Assembly: GCA_027622195.1 (NCBI GenBank)
Contig: JAQBZO010000006.1
Location: forward strand, 1 to 64,000
Direction of reading: 5' to 3'
Length of the DNA stretch: 64,000 bases
Source of the DNA: Planctomycetota bacterium
Lineage (GTDB): Bacteria; Planctomycetota; Phycisphaerae; Phycisphaerales; SM1A02
Shown here: positions 10,819-20,662 of the stretch, piece after piece
Numbering within the stretch: position 1 is the stretch's first letter
Layout of the letters: every line of letters starts with the position of its first letter
Notes under the pieces: model-generated
Databases searched by the model: none
Told to the model about the DNA's origin: nothing
What the model saw: only the letters and a program-made list of their open reading frames with translations
Position numbers and translations under genes: made by a program

Positions 10819-11623
10819 CAACACACGCACCGCGAACATGATTCAGTGCGGCTTGGAACATGCGTCGACCGAGTGGTTCTCGAGCACTTCGCACTCTTGG
10901 GTCCACGCGAGTCCACCAAGGATGTTGCATCCAGTGCAATGAACGTTCAGGGTGTGGCATCAATCCGAAGATCAATCCCGTTGAATCGCAAATCCCCGCC
11001 ACAGCGCCCATCGACCCGTTGAAATTGTCGTCACTGCTATAGCGCAGTGCGATCTGTCCATTCGCATCGAGTCGATCGAGTACCGCTTGGCTCGTGACGA
11101 ATCGTCCTTCGCCGTGCGCCGACGGCAAGAGTGCATCATCACCAGAGCAATCGAGTCCAGCGGTCCACACGCAACGAGTATTGGATGGAACCTCAATGCG
11201 CGTCCACCCATCGAAAAAACGCGCCTTCTCGTTTTGGGCGAGCGCGATGGTTGAATCAGCGGGCTGGACTGGCCATCCTTCGCCCTGATGGGGACCCGGA
11301 AGAAGTCCTGCTTGCACAGCAATCTGGAAACCATTGCAAGGACAGATCATCGGAACGCCGCGTGCGATGGCTTCACGAAGAGCGGGATACACCTCACGGC
11401 GCATGAGTGCTGCCATGATTCGCCCCGCGGCGATGTCGTCTCCATACGAGAATCCGCCTGGAAGTCCAATCAACTGATACTGATCAATGCGGGATGGTTC
11501 GCGCCGCAGTGTTTCAAGTAAGACGCTGTCGGTGCGCGCTCCCACACCCTCGAACGCTTCGGCGAGTTCGCGGTCGCAGTTGATCCCTGGTGCGGTGATC
11601 ACGAGAGCGCGCATCATGACCAC
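10811..11623 (-). CDS. purQ: Phosphoribosylformylglycinamidine synthase, glutaminase subunit
   Basis: ALVITAPGINCDRELA, GLPGGFSYGDDIAAGRI, CPCNGFQIAVQAGLLPG. Confidence 0.95.
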   Translation of the reverse strand: MVMMRALVITAPGINCDRELAEAFEGVGARTDSVLLETLRREPSRIDQYQLIGLPGGFSYGDDIAAGRIMAALMRREVYPALREAIARGVPMICPCNGFQIAVQAGLLPGPHQGEGWPVQPADSTIALAQNEKARFFDGWTRIEVPSNTRCVWTAGLDCSGDDALLPSAHGEGRFVTSQAVLDRLDANGQIALRYSSDDNFNGSMGAVAGICDSTGLIFGLMPHPERSLHWMQHPWWTRVDPRVRSAREPLGRRMFQAALNHVRGACVGN

Positions 11624-14613
11624 GCCTCTGACTGGCTATCCCATGCCCGCTGAAGTGTTACGATCGAAACCACCGAGCCTTGACACTCAAACGCTGGTTC
11701 TGCGGTCAGTGTGCCGATGACAGCGTGAGCGACGGACTTGAGCGCGTCACGCACTTCCGCGAGGTCACTCTCACGCACTTCGAGCAGGTATCGAGATGGA
11801 GACTCTCCAAAGGCGCATGCTTCGACGGATGCTCCCGATTCGTGCGGAATGAGGGAAAGGTCGATGCATGCTCCAAGTCCTCCAGAGAAGGCCATCTCTG
11901 CCGCGGCCACGAGCACTCCTCCCTCACTGCAGTCATGGGCGCTTCGGACGAGTCCACGCGCAATGAGTGATGCAACCGCCTGAGCATTCGCAGGACCATG
12001 CACGAGATCGCACACGGGCAACTGTTCATCCAGAGCACTTCCGCCAACCAGTGTGGCGCGGATGCTTCCGCCCATTCCCGCTTGAGTCATACCCACGAGG
12101 ATGAGTTTCGATCCCGCCTCCTTCGCATCCATCGTGCAGGCGTGTTCGATGTCGTGAACAATTCCAAAACCAGAAATCAGCAATGTCGGCGGGATCTGAA
12201 TCAATTCACCAGACTCGGTTCGGAATTGATTCTTGAGACTGTCCTTGCCGCTGATGAATGGTGTGCGGTACGCGATGGCTCCATCGAAACATGCTTCTGC
12301 CGCGCGCACAAGTCCTCCGAGATTTCTTGGGTCATCACAACTCGCCCAACAGAAATTATCGAGTATGGCAATGCGCGATGGATCAGTGCCCACACAGACG
12401 AGGTTGCGCACACATTCATCGATCGCTGCAAGAGTCATGATGTACGGATCCGCAGCGAGTCCAGTGGCGAGTCCGTTGCCGATCGCTAGTCCGCGCGTTG
12501 AAGATGGAACCGGACGCACCACCGCCGCATCGCCAGGCCCAGCTTGCGGTCCATGGAGTGGCTTGATCATCGTGCCACCCTGCACTTCATGGTCGTATTG
12601 ACGAATGATCCACCCCTTGCTTGCCACATTGGGATGGGCGAGCAGTGTGCGAAGTGTTCCGAGAATTCCTGGTCCTGCCTCTTGATGCGAACCTGCCTGC
12701 GCGAACTGGGCGTTGTAGACGGGATCCCACACTGCCTTGCGCGATGGGTCGGGTACTCCGTCATGCAAGAAGGCGATGTCGAGCGCACCGACCTCGGTAC
12801 CGTGCCAGAGCAATCGGATTGATCCGTTGTCGGATCCAAAGGTGCCCAGGTTAGACATCTCACAGCCATGTGATTCGCAAATCGTGCGCAGAGCCGACAG
12901 TGACGACGTGCTCACCGAGAGCACCATGCGCTCTTGCGCCTCGCTGATCCACACTTCGGTGGGAGAGAGCCCCGCGTACTTCAATGGTGCTCGATCAAGA
13001 TGAACAGTCGCGCCGAGTGTCTTTCCCATTTCGCCAACCGCGCTTGAGAATCCACCCGCACCGCAATCGGTAATCGCGTTGTAGAGAGGACCACTCGGTT
13101 GATCGCGCGCCTCAAGGATCGCATCAAGCATGCGTTTTTCCGTGATGGCATTGCCAATCTGCACCGCATGCGAAAACTCACTCGCATGACCATGCTCAAC
13201 CTCTGCGCTCGAGAATGTGGCGCCGTGAATGCCGTCGCGACCAGTACGACCACCGAGTGCCACAATCGAATCGCCCGCGCGCGGGTCTCCATGAACGAGA
13301 TGCCGTGGAAGGACACCCACGACGCCGCAGTAGACGAGTGGATTTCCAACATGTCTTTCATCGAATGAAACGCCACCGTTCACCGTGGGAATACCCATGC
13401 GGTTTCCATAGTCGCGCACCCCCGCCACAATTTGCGACAACACACGCTTGGGATGAAGACATCCGCGAGGCACAGCGTGTTCGGGCATATCGGAAGGCGC
13501 GACGCAGAACACATCGGTCGATGCAATGGGCTTTGCGGCCATGCCGGTTCCCATGACATCACGAATGCATCCACCAATCCCTGTCGCCGCTCCGCCGTAG
13601 GGCTCAATCGCGCTTGGACGATTGTGCGTTTCAACCTTGAAGCAGACGGCATTGTCGTCATCAAAGGCAATGACTCCTGCATTGTCAACGAACACGCTCA
13701 AGCACCAATCGATGGGAGGATTCTCGCGCGTCCACCCTGCACTACGCGGAGGATCAATTCGTCCAATGAGCGAATTCGTCGCCGCAGCAATCGTCGACTT
13801 CAACAAGTTGTCGATGTGGAGTTCGTTCCCTCGCATCGAATGACCGACTCGCCCCTTGGTATTCGTGAGCAGGGACGGCCCCTGACCTGCGCCGCTCGGT
13901 TCGGAATAAGCGATTTGCGCCTTCAGTGTCTTGTGGACACAGTGCTCGCTCCACGTTTGTGCAAGCGTCTCGAGTTCGATCTCGCGGGGCTCCCGACCAA
14001 GCCGCCGATACTCATCTTGGATCGCCTTCATCTCATCGAGCGACAGGAAGAGATGCGCTTCGCGAGAGAGTCGCTCAAGGGAAGCGCTGTCCAAGTCACG
14101 AAGTGGTACTTCCAGAATCTGAAGCGCGTATGAATGACCGTGCGGAAACGAAGTGGGGCAGAATGGTCCTTCGTGCACTGCCTGAATCACTGTATTCGCC
14201 ACAAAGCGTTCGACGAATCGCTTCGCCGTGGATAGATCGACTCCGGCAAAATCAAGTCGGACACCCGTGCGCACCGAGACGCGCTTGCCGATCAAGACGG
14301 CGATCGCTTCTTGCACACTCTCAGCCGCTGGATCGGTCACGCCCGAGAGTGGATGCACTTCCAACACCACACCAGGCGTGCTTCGTGCCGTACTCGGATT
14401 CCAAATCACGGCGCATTGGCTCACCGAGTCAGCAAGGAGGTTCTTCGCAGCACGCGAAAGTTCTGCATCATCCAGTTCGCCTTCGATCAAGTAGACCGCG
14501 GCGGTGGTGATGGATCCCGCCGTTCCTGTGGAATTCAATTGACGAGTGAGTGCCCTGCCGCGCGGGTCGGGCAATCCTTCCAAGACGCGCACCTCCACGC
14601 GATGCACCGCCAT
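11614..14613 (-). CDS. purL: Phosphoribosylformylglycinamidine synthase, PurS-PurL fusion
   Basis: N-terminal PurS-like VEVRVLEGLPDPRGRALTRQL; AIM-synthase-type TWSEHCVHKT, FKVETHNRPSAIEPYGGAATGIGG, HDCSEGGVLVAAAEMAF. Confidence 0.93.
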   Translation of the reverse strand: MAVHRVEVRVLEGLPDPRGRALTRQLNSTGTAGSITTAAVYLIEGELDDAELSRAAKNLLADSVSQCAVIWNPSTARSTPGVVLEVHPLSGVTDPAAESVQEAIAVLIGKRVSVRTGVRLDFAGVDLSTAKRFVERFVANTVIQAVHEGPFCPTSFPHGHSYALQILEVPLRDLDSASLERLSREAHLFLSLDEMKAIQDEYRRLGREPREIELETLAQTWSEHCVHKTLKAQIAYSEPSGAGQGPSLLTNTKGRVGHSMRGNELHIDNLLKSTIAAATNSLIGRIDPPRSAGWTRENPPIDWCLSVFVDNAGVIAFDDDNAVCFKVETHNRPSAIEPYGGAATGIGGCIRDVMGTGMAAKPIASTDVFCVAPSDMPEHAVPRGCLHPKRVLSQIVAGVRDYGNRMGIPTVNGGVSFDERHVGNPLVYCGVVGVLPRHLVHGDPRAGDSIVALGGRTGRDGIHGATFSSAEVEHGHASEFSHAVQIGNAITEKRMLDAILEARDQPSGPLYNAITDCGAGGFSSAVGEMGKTLGATVHLDRAPLKYAGLSPTEVWISEAQERMVLSVSTSSLSALRTICESHGCEMSNLGTFGSDNGSIRLLWHGTEVGALDIAFLHDGVPDPSRKAVWDPVYNAQFAQAGSHQEAGPGILGTLRTLLAHPNVASKGWIIRQYDHEVQGGTMIKPLHGPQAGPGDAAVVRPVPSSTRGLAIGNGLATGLAADPYIMTLAAIDECVRNLVCVGTDPSRIAILDNFCWASCDDPRNLGGLVRAAEACFDGAIAYRTPFISGKDSLKNQFRTESGELIQIPPTLLISGFGIVHDIEHACTMDAKEAGSKLILVGMTQAGMGGSIRATLVGGSALDEQLPVCDLVHGPANAQAVASLIARGLVRSAHDCSEGGVLVAAAEMAFSGGLGACIDLSLIPHESGASVEACAFGESPSRYLLEVRESDLAEVRDALKSVAHAVIGTLTAEPAFECQGSVVSIVTLQRAWDSQSEAWS

Positions 14614-14727
14614 GTTCAACGAGTCGACGCATACGGCACCCGACCCCTCTGCAACGCGAGGAGACCGGAACATCGAGCCGCATGGATGCCTCATAGAAAC
14701 GGCGCATCCTAGCGTTTTTCCGCTGAT

Positions 14728-16167
14728 TTAGAACAACATCTGCACTGCAGCGCGAATCACGACCTGCGTTTCGTCACTGCTGTCTGGAACCCAGTCGGTG
14801 CTGACGGTCGAGTCGCCGTACACGCCATTCGTGAAGAGGATTGCGCCATTCGACCAGCCTCCATCGACCTGAAACTTCAAGTTGTTCTTGTCGAGGTAGT
14901 AGTTCACGCCGAGTGTGGCGATCCAGAACTCTTGGTCTGCAAAGGTGGTCTCACTCGACGAACCGTTCGAATCAACGTTGACGAACTGCCAGTTGGCAAC
15001 GGCTTCGACATCATCACAGACGAAGTATCCGCCCTGAACAAGGATGCCCGTGGCTGCTGGTGTCACCCCTGCGCCAAAGTCAGCTTGACTCAAGTAGAAC
15101 GCGCCAAGAACACTCGCGCCTCCGAAACGAAGATTGAGGTCGGCAGTAAAGAGGAAGTTGTTCGCCGTACCATTCACTCCTGCGGTGGATAGCTTGTAGG
15201 TGCGATTCCACTCGTAGTGAGCTGCCGCACCAACGGCCGCCGTAAACTCACTGCCGCGGAAACTCATCAATGAGTTGAGGTCATTCCAGGAACCCGCGAG
15301 CTTCCAGTCCGCTCGTCCGCTGAATGCGCCATCCGAAGGAGTCGTCGACGAAGTGGCTGGACTCGTACCGTTGCTATTTCCACCGTTGTTGAACGATGCG
15401 TAGCCTCGGAATGAATCTCCCGTGTATCCGGTCGCCAGTCCGAGGACTCGCTTCGTATCAAAGTAATGCGTCACCACCGAACGGCTAACAAACTGCTGCT
15501 TGGTATCCGAGGTGAACTCTTCAAAGACAACGCGATCCTTCCACTGGCCCGCGGTCACGGTGAGTCCATTGCCGAGATCCTTGCGCACATACGCTGTCTC
15601 GAGCTTCAAATTGGCAGATGACTGCGAAAAGGCCTGCGAAAGTTCGTACTGCCAAGTGGGATCAAACATATGTCCCCTTTGGTAGAACTTGGCATATCCA
15701 ACTTGGAATCCGCTCTCCGTCCCGAGTCCCGGGTTGTTGCCCGTGTATCCAGGAACATCTCGATAGGCGTATCGATACTGGAATTTGCCGCTGAGCTTGA
15801 GCATGAAGTTGCCGTCAGCACTCGCGATGAAGAAACCATTCTTCGAGTCATACCCCGAGGTTGCCTCAGCTCCTTGAAAACTGCGCCGCGTGTCGCTGTC
15901 GGCGAGCACATCGTGCACAACGCCGCGAATCTCTGCGGCGCGTTCTTCGCTGAGCCACTGCGCACCGAGTTGATCGCGGAGCCCAGCGACTTCGGCATCA
16001 TGATCCAACTTCTCTTGCGCCATTGCACCGCGCATCGCCTGCACTTCATCAGCGAGTGAACGAAACTCAGCTGCAGTGGGCGGTATGTTCGACGCTTGAC
16101 CCAAACTCGAAGCGAGAACGAGAGTGTGAGTGACGATCAGAGACGATGCGACTTGTGCGAGATTCAT
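14728..16167 (-). CDS. Outer-membrane porin-like protein (tandem paralog 1)
   Basis: Signal peptide, coiled coil, WLSEERAAEIRGVVHDVLADSDTRRSFQ module, beta-barrel-like C-terminus ending VQMLF. Confidence 0.75.
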   Translation of the reverse strand: MNLAQVASSLIVTHTLVLASSLGQASNIPPTAAEFRSLADEVQAMRGAMAQEKLDHDAEVAGLRDQLGAQWLSEERAAEIRGVVHDVLADSDTRRSFQGAEATSGYDSKNGFFIASADGNFMLKLSGKFQYRYAYRDVPGYTGNNPGLGTESGFQVGYAKFYQRGHMFDPTWQYELSQAFSQSSANLKLETAYVRKDLGNGLTVTAGQWKDRVVFEEFTSDTKQQFVSRSVVTHYFDTKRVLGLATGYTGDSFRGYASFNNGGNSNGTSPATSSTTPSDGAFSGRADWKLAGSWNDLNSLMSFRGSEFTAAVGAAAHYEWNRTYKLSTAGVNGTANNFLFTADLNLRFGGASVLGAFYLSQADFGAGVTPAATGILVQGGYFVCDDVEAVANWQFVNVDSNGSSSETTFADQEFWIATLGVNYYLDKNNLKFQVDGGWSNGAILFTNGVYGDSTVSTDWVPDSSDETQVVIRAAVQMLF

Positions 16168-16299
16168 GAACCGAGTCCTTTCTAGTGAGGAGCGAAACTG
16201 AACGGGGGGCATCCTCATCGACCCATGTTTACATTGTGTTCAGAATCCATGAAGTTGCGGAGAGGATTGGAACGGTCCGTGCTTTGGACTCAAGAACGG

Positions 16300-16455
16300 C
16301 TACAAACCTCGTGGATTTCCGGCAGGAAGTTGCAGAAAGAAGGTTGAACCTTTCCCGACGGTGCTCTCGACTCCGGCATCACCACCATCGACGCGAGCGA
16401 TGTGCTTCACGATGGCGAGGCCGAGTCCAGTGCCTCCGCCATCGCGCCTATACAT
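16300..16455 (-). pseudogene. Remnant of histidine kinase catalytic (HATPase_c) domain
   Basis: [44 protein letters not shown] is a G2-box to C-terminus segment of a PhoR-like kinase with no upstream kinase frame. Confidence 0.8.
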
Positions 16456-16472
16456 CACTCTCACCACTCGCG

Positions 16473-18020
16473 TTAGAACATCAATTGGAACTTGGTTCGG
16501 AAGACGAACTCGTTCATTCCAGAGGCTCTCCATCCCGCTGGATAAGTCTGCCAAACGGGATCAACGTTAGTCAGAGCGTAACCAAGATCGGTCGTGATCT
16601 TTGCATCCTGACCATCGATGTACCAGTTCGCCCCAACCGTAACAATGCCGAGCCAATTGCTCGGAGTCAAAACCTGACCCCATTGCGCGGGCGCCGATGG
16701 CACTTGCCCAACGGTGTAATTCCCCCACTCAAAGCGTGCAAATCCCTCAACATCGGTGTCGAAATAATATGCACCTTGCACCACCGCTCCGTACATTCCA
16801 ACAGTGCCGAGGTCCGCAGTTGGATCACTGCTCAATCCGATTGAGTTATTCAGAATCGCAGTCTCCGAATCAATGCTGTTGTAGTAGAACGAACCAAAGA
16901 GCGATGCGCCGCCCATCATGTAGGTTGCATCAACCGTAACAGCCATCCAGGTGTTGTAGTTCAATCCATCAGTCGGCGGATCGACATTTGGATAGAGGTA
17001 CGGCTGCGCCTGTTGCCAATGCGCACCCACTCCAAGCAACAGTCCACTCTCATCGCCGATTGGACTTGTGAACGACTTGAATTGATCCCACCCTCCCCAC
17101 GGCTTCACTTCATAACGCGCCGCAAATGAGAGAGCACCGCCGTCGTAGTTCCATGGTTTACCGAGCGGATCAAGTCCACCTGCAAAACTAACGAGTCCGC
17201 CGCCTGTAAAGTCTTGTGCGCCATCGTTGATTGAGCAGCGAAAACGCGACTCTGCGTCGGCGTACTCAAGTTCAACTCCCTGCGTGAAACCCATGCCGAG
17301 GTGGTAATCGATCACACTGCGATCGACCGCGGTGTAGTACTGCTCTTGCACGAGAAATTCTCTGCTGTAGGCCATTCGAAACTGCCCTGCTCGAATGCTC
17401 CACGCATCATCGAGAGCAAGTCGCACCCACGCTTCTAAGACTTGCAGCGCGCCGCTCGAACTGCCGCCTGAGACATTGGCGTTCTGATCGAGCAGATAGA
17501 CCGAGTTTGTATTGGCGACTTGAATGCGAGAACCGAATGTCACATCGGGACTGAAGACATGACCGCTGAACCACAACTCAGATTGCCCGAGATCAAAACC
17601 GCTGACATTCTTGTCGCTATCCAAGAACAAGTTGGTTCCGCTCCTCCCATCATTGGGGATGTAGCTATAAATGAATCGAGTCTGAAGCATGCCGCCGAGC
17701 TTCAGCAAGAATCGTCCATCTGGACTCGCGAGGAAAAACCCATCGTTCCATCCTGCAGTCATCGCATCGGATTGCAAACTCATGCGCGAGTCGGCATCCG
17801 CGACGACATCAGCGACGATGGTTCGTATCTCACTCGCGCGTTCTTCGGTAAGCCATCGCTCGCCTGATTCCGATTGCAGATCGCTGACTTGTTGTTCGAG
17901 TTGGATATTGCGGCGCTCAAGCGAATCGAGTCGCTTGACCAATTCATCCACAGCAGAAGTCGACCGCGCAGAATCTTGTGGTGTCTGTCCCAGAGCGGCG
18001 AGAAGGCAGATCGCAAGCAT
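16473..18020 (-). CDS. Outer-membrane porin-like protein (tandem paralog 2)
   Basis: [28 protein letters not shown] module, [24 protein letters not shown]-terminal FQLMF. Confidence 0.75.
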   Translation of the reverse strand: MLAICLLAALGQTPQDSARSTSAVDELVKRLDSLERRNIQLEQQVSDLQSESGERWLTEERASEIRTIVADVVADADSRMSLQSDAMTAGWNDGFFLASPDGRFLLKLGGMLQTRFIYSYIPNDGRSGTNLFLDSDKNVSGFDLGQSELWFSGHVFSPDVTFGSRIQVANTNSVYLLDQNANVSGGSSSGALQVLEAWVRLALDDAWSIRAGQFRMAYSREFLVQEQYYTAVDRSVIDYHLGMGFTQGVELEYADAESRFRCSINDGAQDFTGGGLVSFAGGLDPLGKPWNYDGGALSFAARYEVKPWGGWDQFKSFTSPIGDESGLLLGVGAHWQQAQPYLYPNVDPPTDGLNYNTWMAVTVDATYMMGGASLFGSFYYNSIDSETAILNNSIGLSSDPTADLGTVGMYGAVVQGAYYFDTDVEGFARFEWGNYTVGQVPSAPAQWGQVLTPSNWLGIVTVGANWYIDGQDAKITTDLGYALTNVDPVWQTYPAGWRASGMNEFVFRTKFQLMF

Positions 18021-18056
18021 GGCGAAAGTTTAGTCCTCTTCGCCAAGCGGTGCAGG

Positions 18057-18095
18057 ACAAAAGAAAAGGGGCGGCTCCTTGAGAGAGCCGCCCCA
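18057..18095 (-). terminator. Rho-independent terminator downstream of porin 3
   Basis: Perfect 10-bp stem GGGGCGGCTC/GAGCCGCCCC (18069-18078 with 18086-18095), followed on the minus strand by TTTTCTTTTGTC. Confidence 0.85.
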
Positions 18096-18157
18096 TCGAG
18101 TCATTGTGGATGTGCCATCAAACGCAGTGGCAGAGCATCAGATCAGAATCAGATCAC

Positions 18158-19336
18158 TTAGAACGAGATCTGGAGCTGGGTGGAGAACACGAAATCCGTG
18201 TCGTCGCTTTCAACTGGCATCGCAACCTGGTTGGTCCAACGAGTTGCGGTCTTGTTGAAGTACCAGTTGGTACCGAATTCAAGGTCGTTATCCTCGGTCA
18301 CGAGAACGTCGCTGCCGAAGTCATCCCAGTTGATGTAGAGGTCCATGTCTTCGGAGATCATGTAGTCGCCGAAGACTGAGAGACCCGTAACGTCGGTGTC
18401 GTTGTACACGTACGCGCCGCCGACGGAGAATCCGCCGAACATTGCAGTGACATCGACGGTCCAGTTGCTGGTGTCGTCGTCAGTGTTGTAGCTGTACGCG
18501 CCGCCGACCAAGAGACCGAAGCTCTCGCCACGGAAGCTGACATCCTTATCAAACTGAGCCCAGTCGCCAGCGGCGAGGAATTCACCGCGCGCGAAGACGT
18601 CGCCGGGGTTGGTTCCGGTGTCTGAATTCGCGAAGGCAACATTGACTGAGAACTTGTCAGCCTGGTAACCAAGATTCGCGCCCATCACGTAGCCCTTCGA
18701 GAATTCGTCATCGACTACGCTGTAGCCGACGCCAAGTTGGTTGGCATCGCCGAGCAACGAACTGCGCAGGAACGGAGCGCGGAAGTTTCCGCCCGTGACT
18801 GAGAAGCCGCTTCCAAAATCCTTGCTCATAGTGAGCTGACGGAAGCCCGTTGAAGCACCGTCAAGTGGGGCGTAGTTGGTGTTTTCATCGCGAGCAATTT
18901 CAGCAACATAGCTCCACGTCTGATCGACGACGTTGCCCGAGAAGGTCACGACGAAGTCAGGTGTAGAGAAATCCGAATCCGCGGGGTCGTCGCCATTGTC
19001 CGAGATCTCCCAGTTGAACTGGCCGAGGAAACCGATGTTGAGGCGGAAGTTGCCATCAGCGCTGCTGATGAAGAAACCATTGTCGTAGCCCGAGGTCGCG
19101 TTTGCGCCTTGGAAGCTGCTGCGGGTGTCCGCATCAGCAAGGACATCTTGAACAACGCCACGAATTTCGTTGGCGCGCTCTTCGGTCAGCCACTGGTCGT
19201 TATTGCTCGCCTTGAGGGTTGCAATTTCAGCCCGCAGCTCAGCGATCTGTGCGAGGGCATCGTTGGTGCTCGCTTGAGCGACGCCCGTGAGAGCAGCGCT
19301 TCCTGCGAGGAGGCCAACAAACTTGGTCAGATTCAT
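18158..19336 (-). CDS. Outer-membrane porin-like protein (tandem paralog 3)
   Basis: Signal peptide, WLTEERANEIRGVVQDVLADADTRSSFQ module, repeated amphipathic strands, C-terminal TQLQISF. Confidence 0.75.
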   Translation of the reverse strand: MNLTKFVGLLAGSAALTGVAQASTNDALAQIAELRAEIATLKASNNDQWLTEERANEIRGVVQDVLADADTRSSFQGANATSGYDNGFFISSADGNFRLNIGFLGQFNWEISDNGDDPADSDFSTPDFVVTFSGNVVDQTWSYVAEIARDENTNYAPLDGASTGFRQLTMSKDFGSGFSVTGGNFRAPFLRSSLLGDANQLGVGYSVVDDEFSKGYVMGANLGYQADKFSVNVAFANSDTGTNPGDVFARGEFLAAGDWAQFDKDVSFRGESFGLLVGGAYSYNTDDDTSNWTVDVTAMFGGFSVGGAYVYNDTDVTGLSVFGDYMISEDMDLYINWDDFGSDVLVTEDNDLEFGTNWYFNKTATRWTNQVAMPVESDDTDFVFSTQLQISF

Positions 19337-19429
19337 GATCATGTGCTCCTATTGTGAAACGAACCAAAACAAAATGGTCCGGGTCTGGATCATCCACCCG
19401 ACCGGGAAAGCCCTCGCCACCTTGACGCG

Positions 19430-19457
19430 GGACCGGTACTTCGGGAGGTATCGGTCC
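19430..19457 (-). promoter_or_regulatory. Stem-loop in the 5' leader of porin 3
   Basis: GGACCGATAC-CTCCCGAA-GTACCGGTCC on the minus strand: 10-bp stem with one mismatch, about 95-120 nt upstream of the start codon. Confidence 0.4.
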
Positions 19458-19579
19458 ACTCAAGACCGAAACTTGAAGGCGGAACTCTACAACCAGGTCG
19501 ACGATCTGTCCAGTTCTGCATTCTTTACGCCCAAAGCCTGTTGATAGTTAGTTATAGGACTATGAACAATTTTCACTTG

Positions 19580-20614
19580 CTAGGCGAAAGTCCGAGCCAA
19601 CTGCTCTGCGATGCACTCGAGGGCTCTTTGTCCATCGGGTGCTTTCCCTGTCTTCATGTCTCGATCAAGGCGGATGCAGCTTCGCAAGGATTGGCGAAGG
19701 CGCGGTTGCGAAAGATGCCTTGCGGCGCGCAGAAAACTCGGCGCACTCGGCCCCCAGAGCCGCAGAACCGAAGCAATCTCGCGGTCGGATTGCCCTGATC
19801 CAGCGAGGGCGCTGGCTTCGACGAGTTTTCTCGACAGTTCGGTCATGCTCCACATCACCATGACCTCGGGTACGCGTGCGATTTGGATCAATTCGCCCAC
19901 CATCCGAACCGCGACGGCTGGTTGTCCAGCCAAAACAGGCTCTTGAATCGCCCAAGCTTGCTCTTCGCGGCTGAGTCCAATGAGTTGAACCACAAGCGAT
20001 CGTGTGATCGCGCCGCCCTCTTGTGTTCCTGCGAGTGTGTTCGCAGCAATGCCAAGTTTGGCGAGTTCGCTATCGAGTCTTCCAAGGTCGGGTCCAACGC
20101 GGTCCACGAGCAGTGCGGCGGCATCTGCTTCAAGTACGGCGGCGTGTCTCTTTGAAGTACGGGCAATCGCCCAGCGCGTGGCATCGGCGGTACTCGTTAT
20201 TTCGCAGGGAAAAACAAGCCCAATCTCGCTGACGAACTTGTCGAAGTTGCCTGGACGCCACGAATCGGATCGAAGAATGAGCGTGGCACTGTCGACCGGC
20301 GCTTGGGCATAACGCTCCATCGATCGTCGGCGCTCTTCTCCTTGCATGAACTGATCCGCGTCGTCCACGATGATCACCTTGTGCTGGCAAATGAGTCCAA
20401 AACTGCGCACTTCATCGAGGACATCCGCGATCGATGCCGTAGGCGCAAAACGAACCTCATCGATCGCACCGTGTCGCTCGCGCAGCGCAGCAACGATCCG
20501 CCGAGTCCACTCAGTGCGAAGAAAAAGCTCTTTCCCATGCAGCACAATGATCTTGTGGTCGGCGCTCGGAGTCGCTGATTTCGTCGATTGTTGACCTTTT
20601 TGACTGGCAGCCAC
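19580..20614 (-). CDS. holA: DNA polymerase III subunit delta
   Basis: HKIIVLHGKELFLRTEWTRRI, HKVIIVDDADQFM, GPDLGRLDSELAKLG. GTG start at 20614 chosen; the longer ORF is antisense overlap. Confidence 0.85.
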   Translation of the reverse strand: MAASQKGQQSTKSATPSADHKIIVLHGKELFLRTEWTRRIVAALRERHGAIDEVRFAPTASIADVLDEVRSFGLICQHKVIIVDDADQFMQGEERRRSMERYAQAPVDSATLILRSDSWRPGNFDKFVSEIGLVFPCEITSTADATRWAIARTSKRHAAVLEADAAALLVDRVGPDLGRLDSELAKLGIAANTLAGTQEGGAITRSLVVQLIGLSREEQAWAIQEPVLAGQPAVAVRMVGELIQIARVPEVMVMWSMTELSRKLVEASALAGSGQSDREIASVLRLWGPSAPSFLRAARHLSQPRLRQSLRSCIRLDRDMKTGKAPDGQRALECIAEQLARTFA

Positions 20615-20662
20615 TATGGGGGCATAGTGACGACTTGGCGCGTTTTGGGCAAACTGTGCGTT

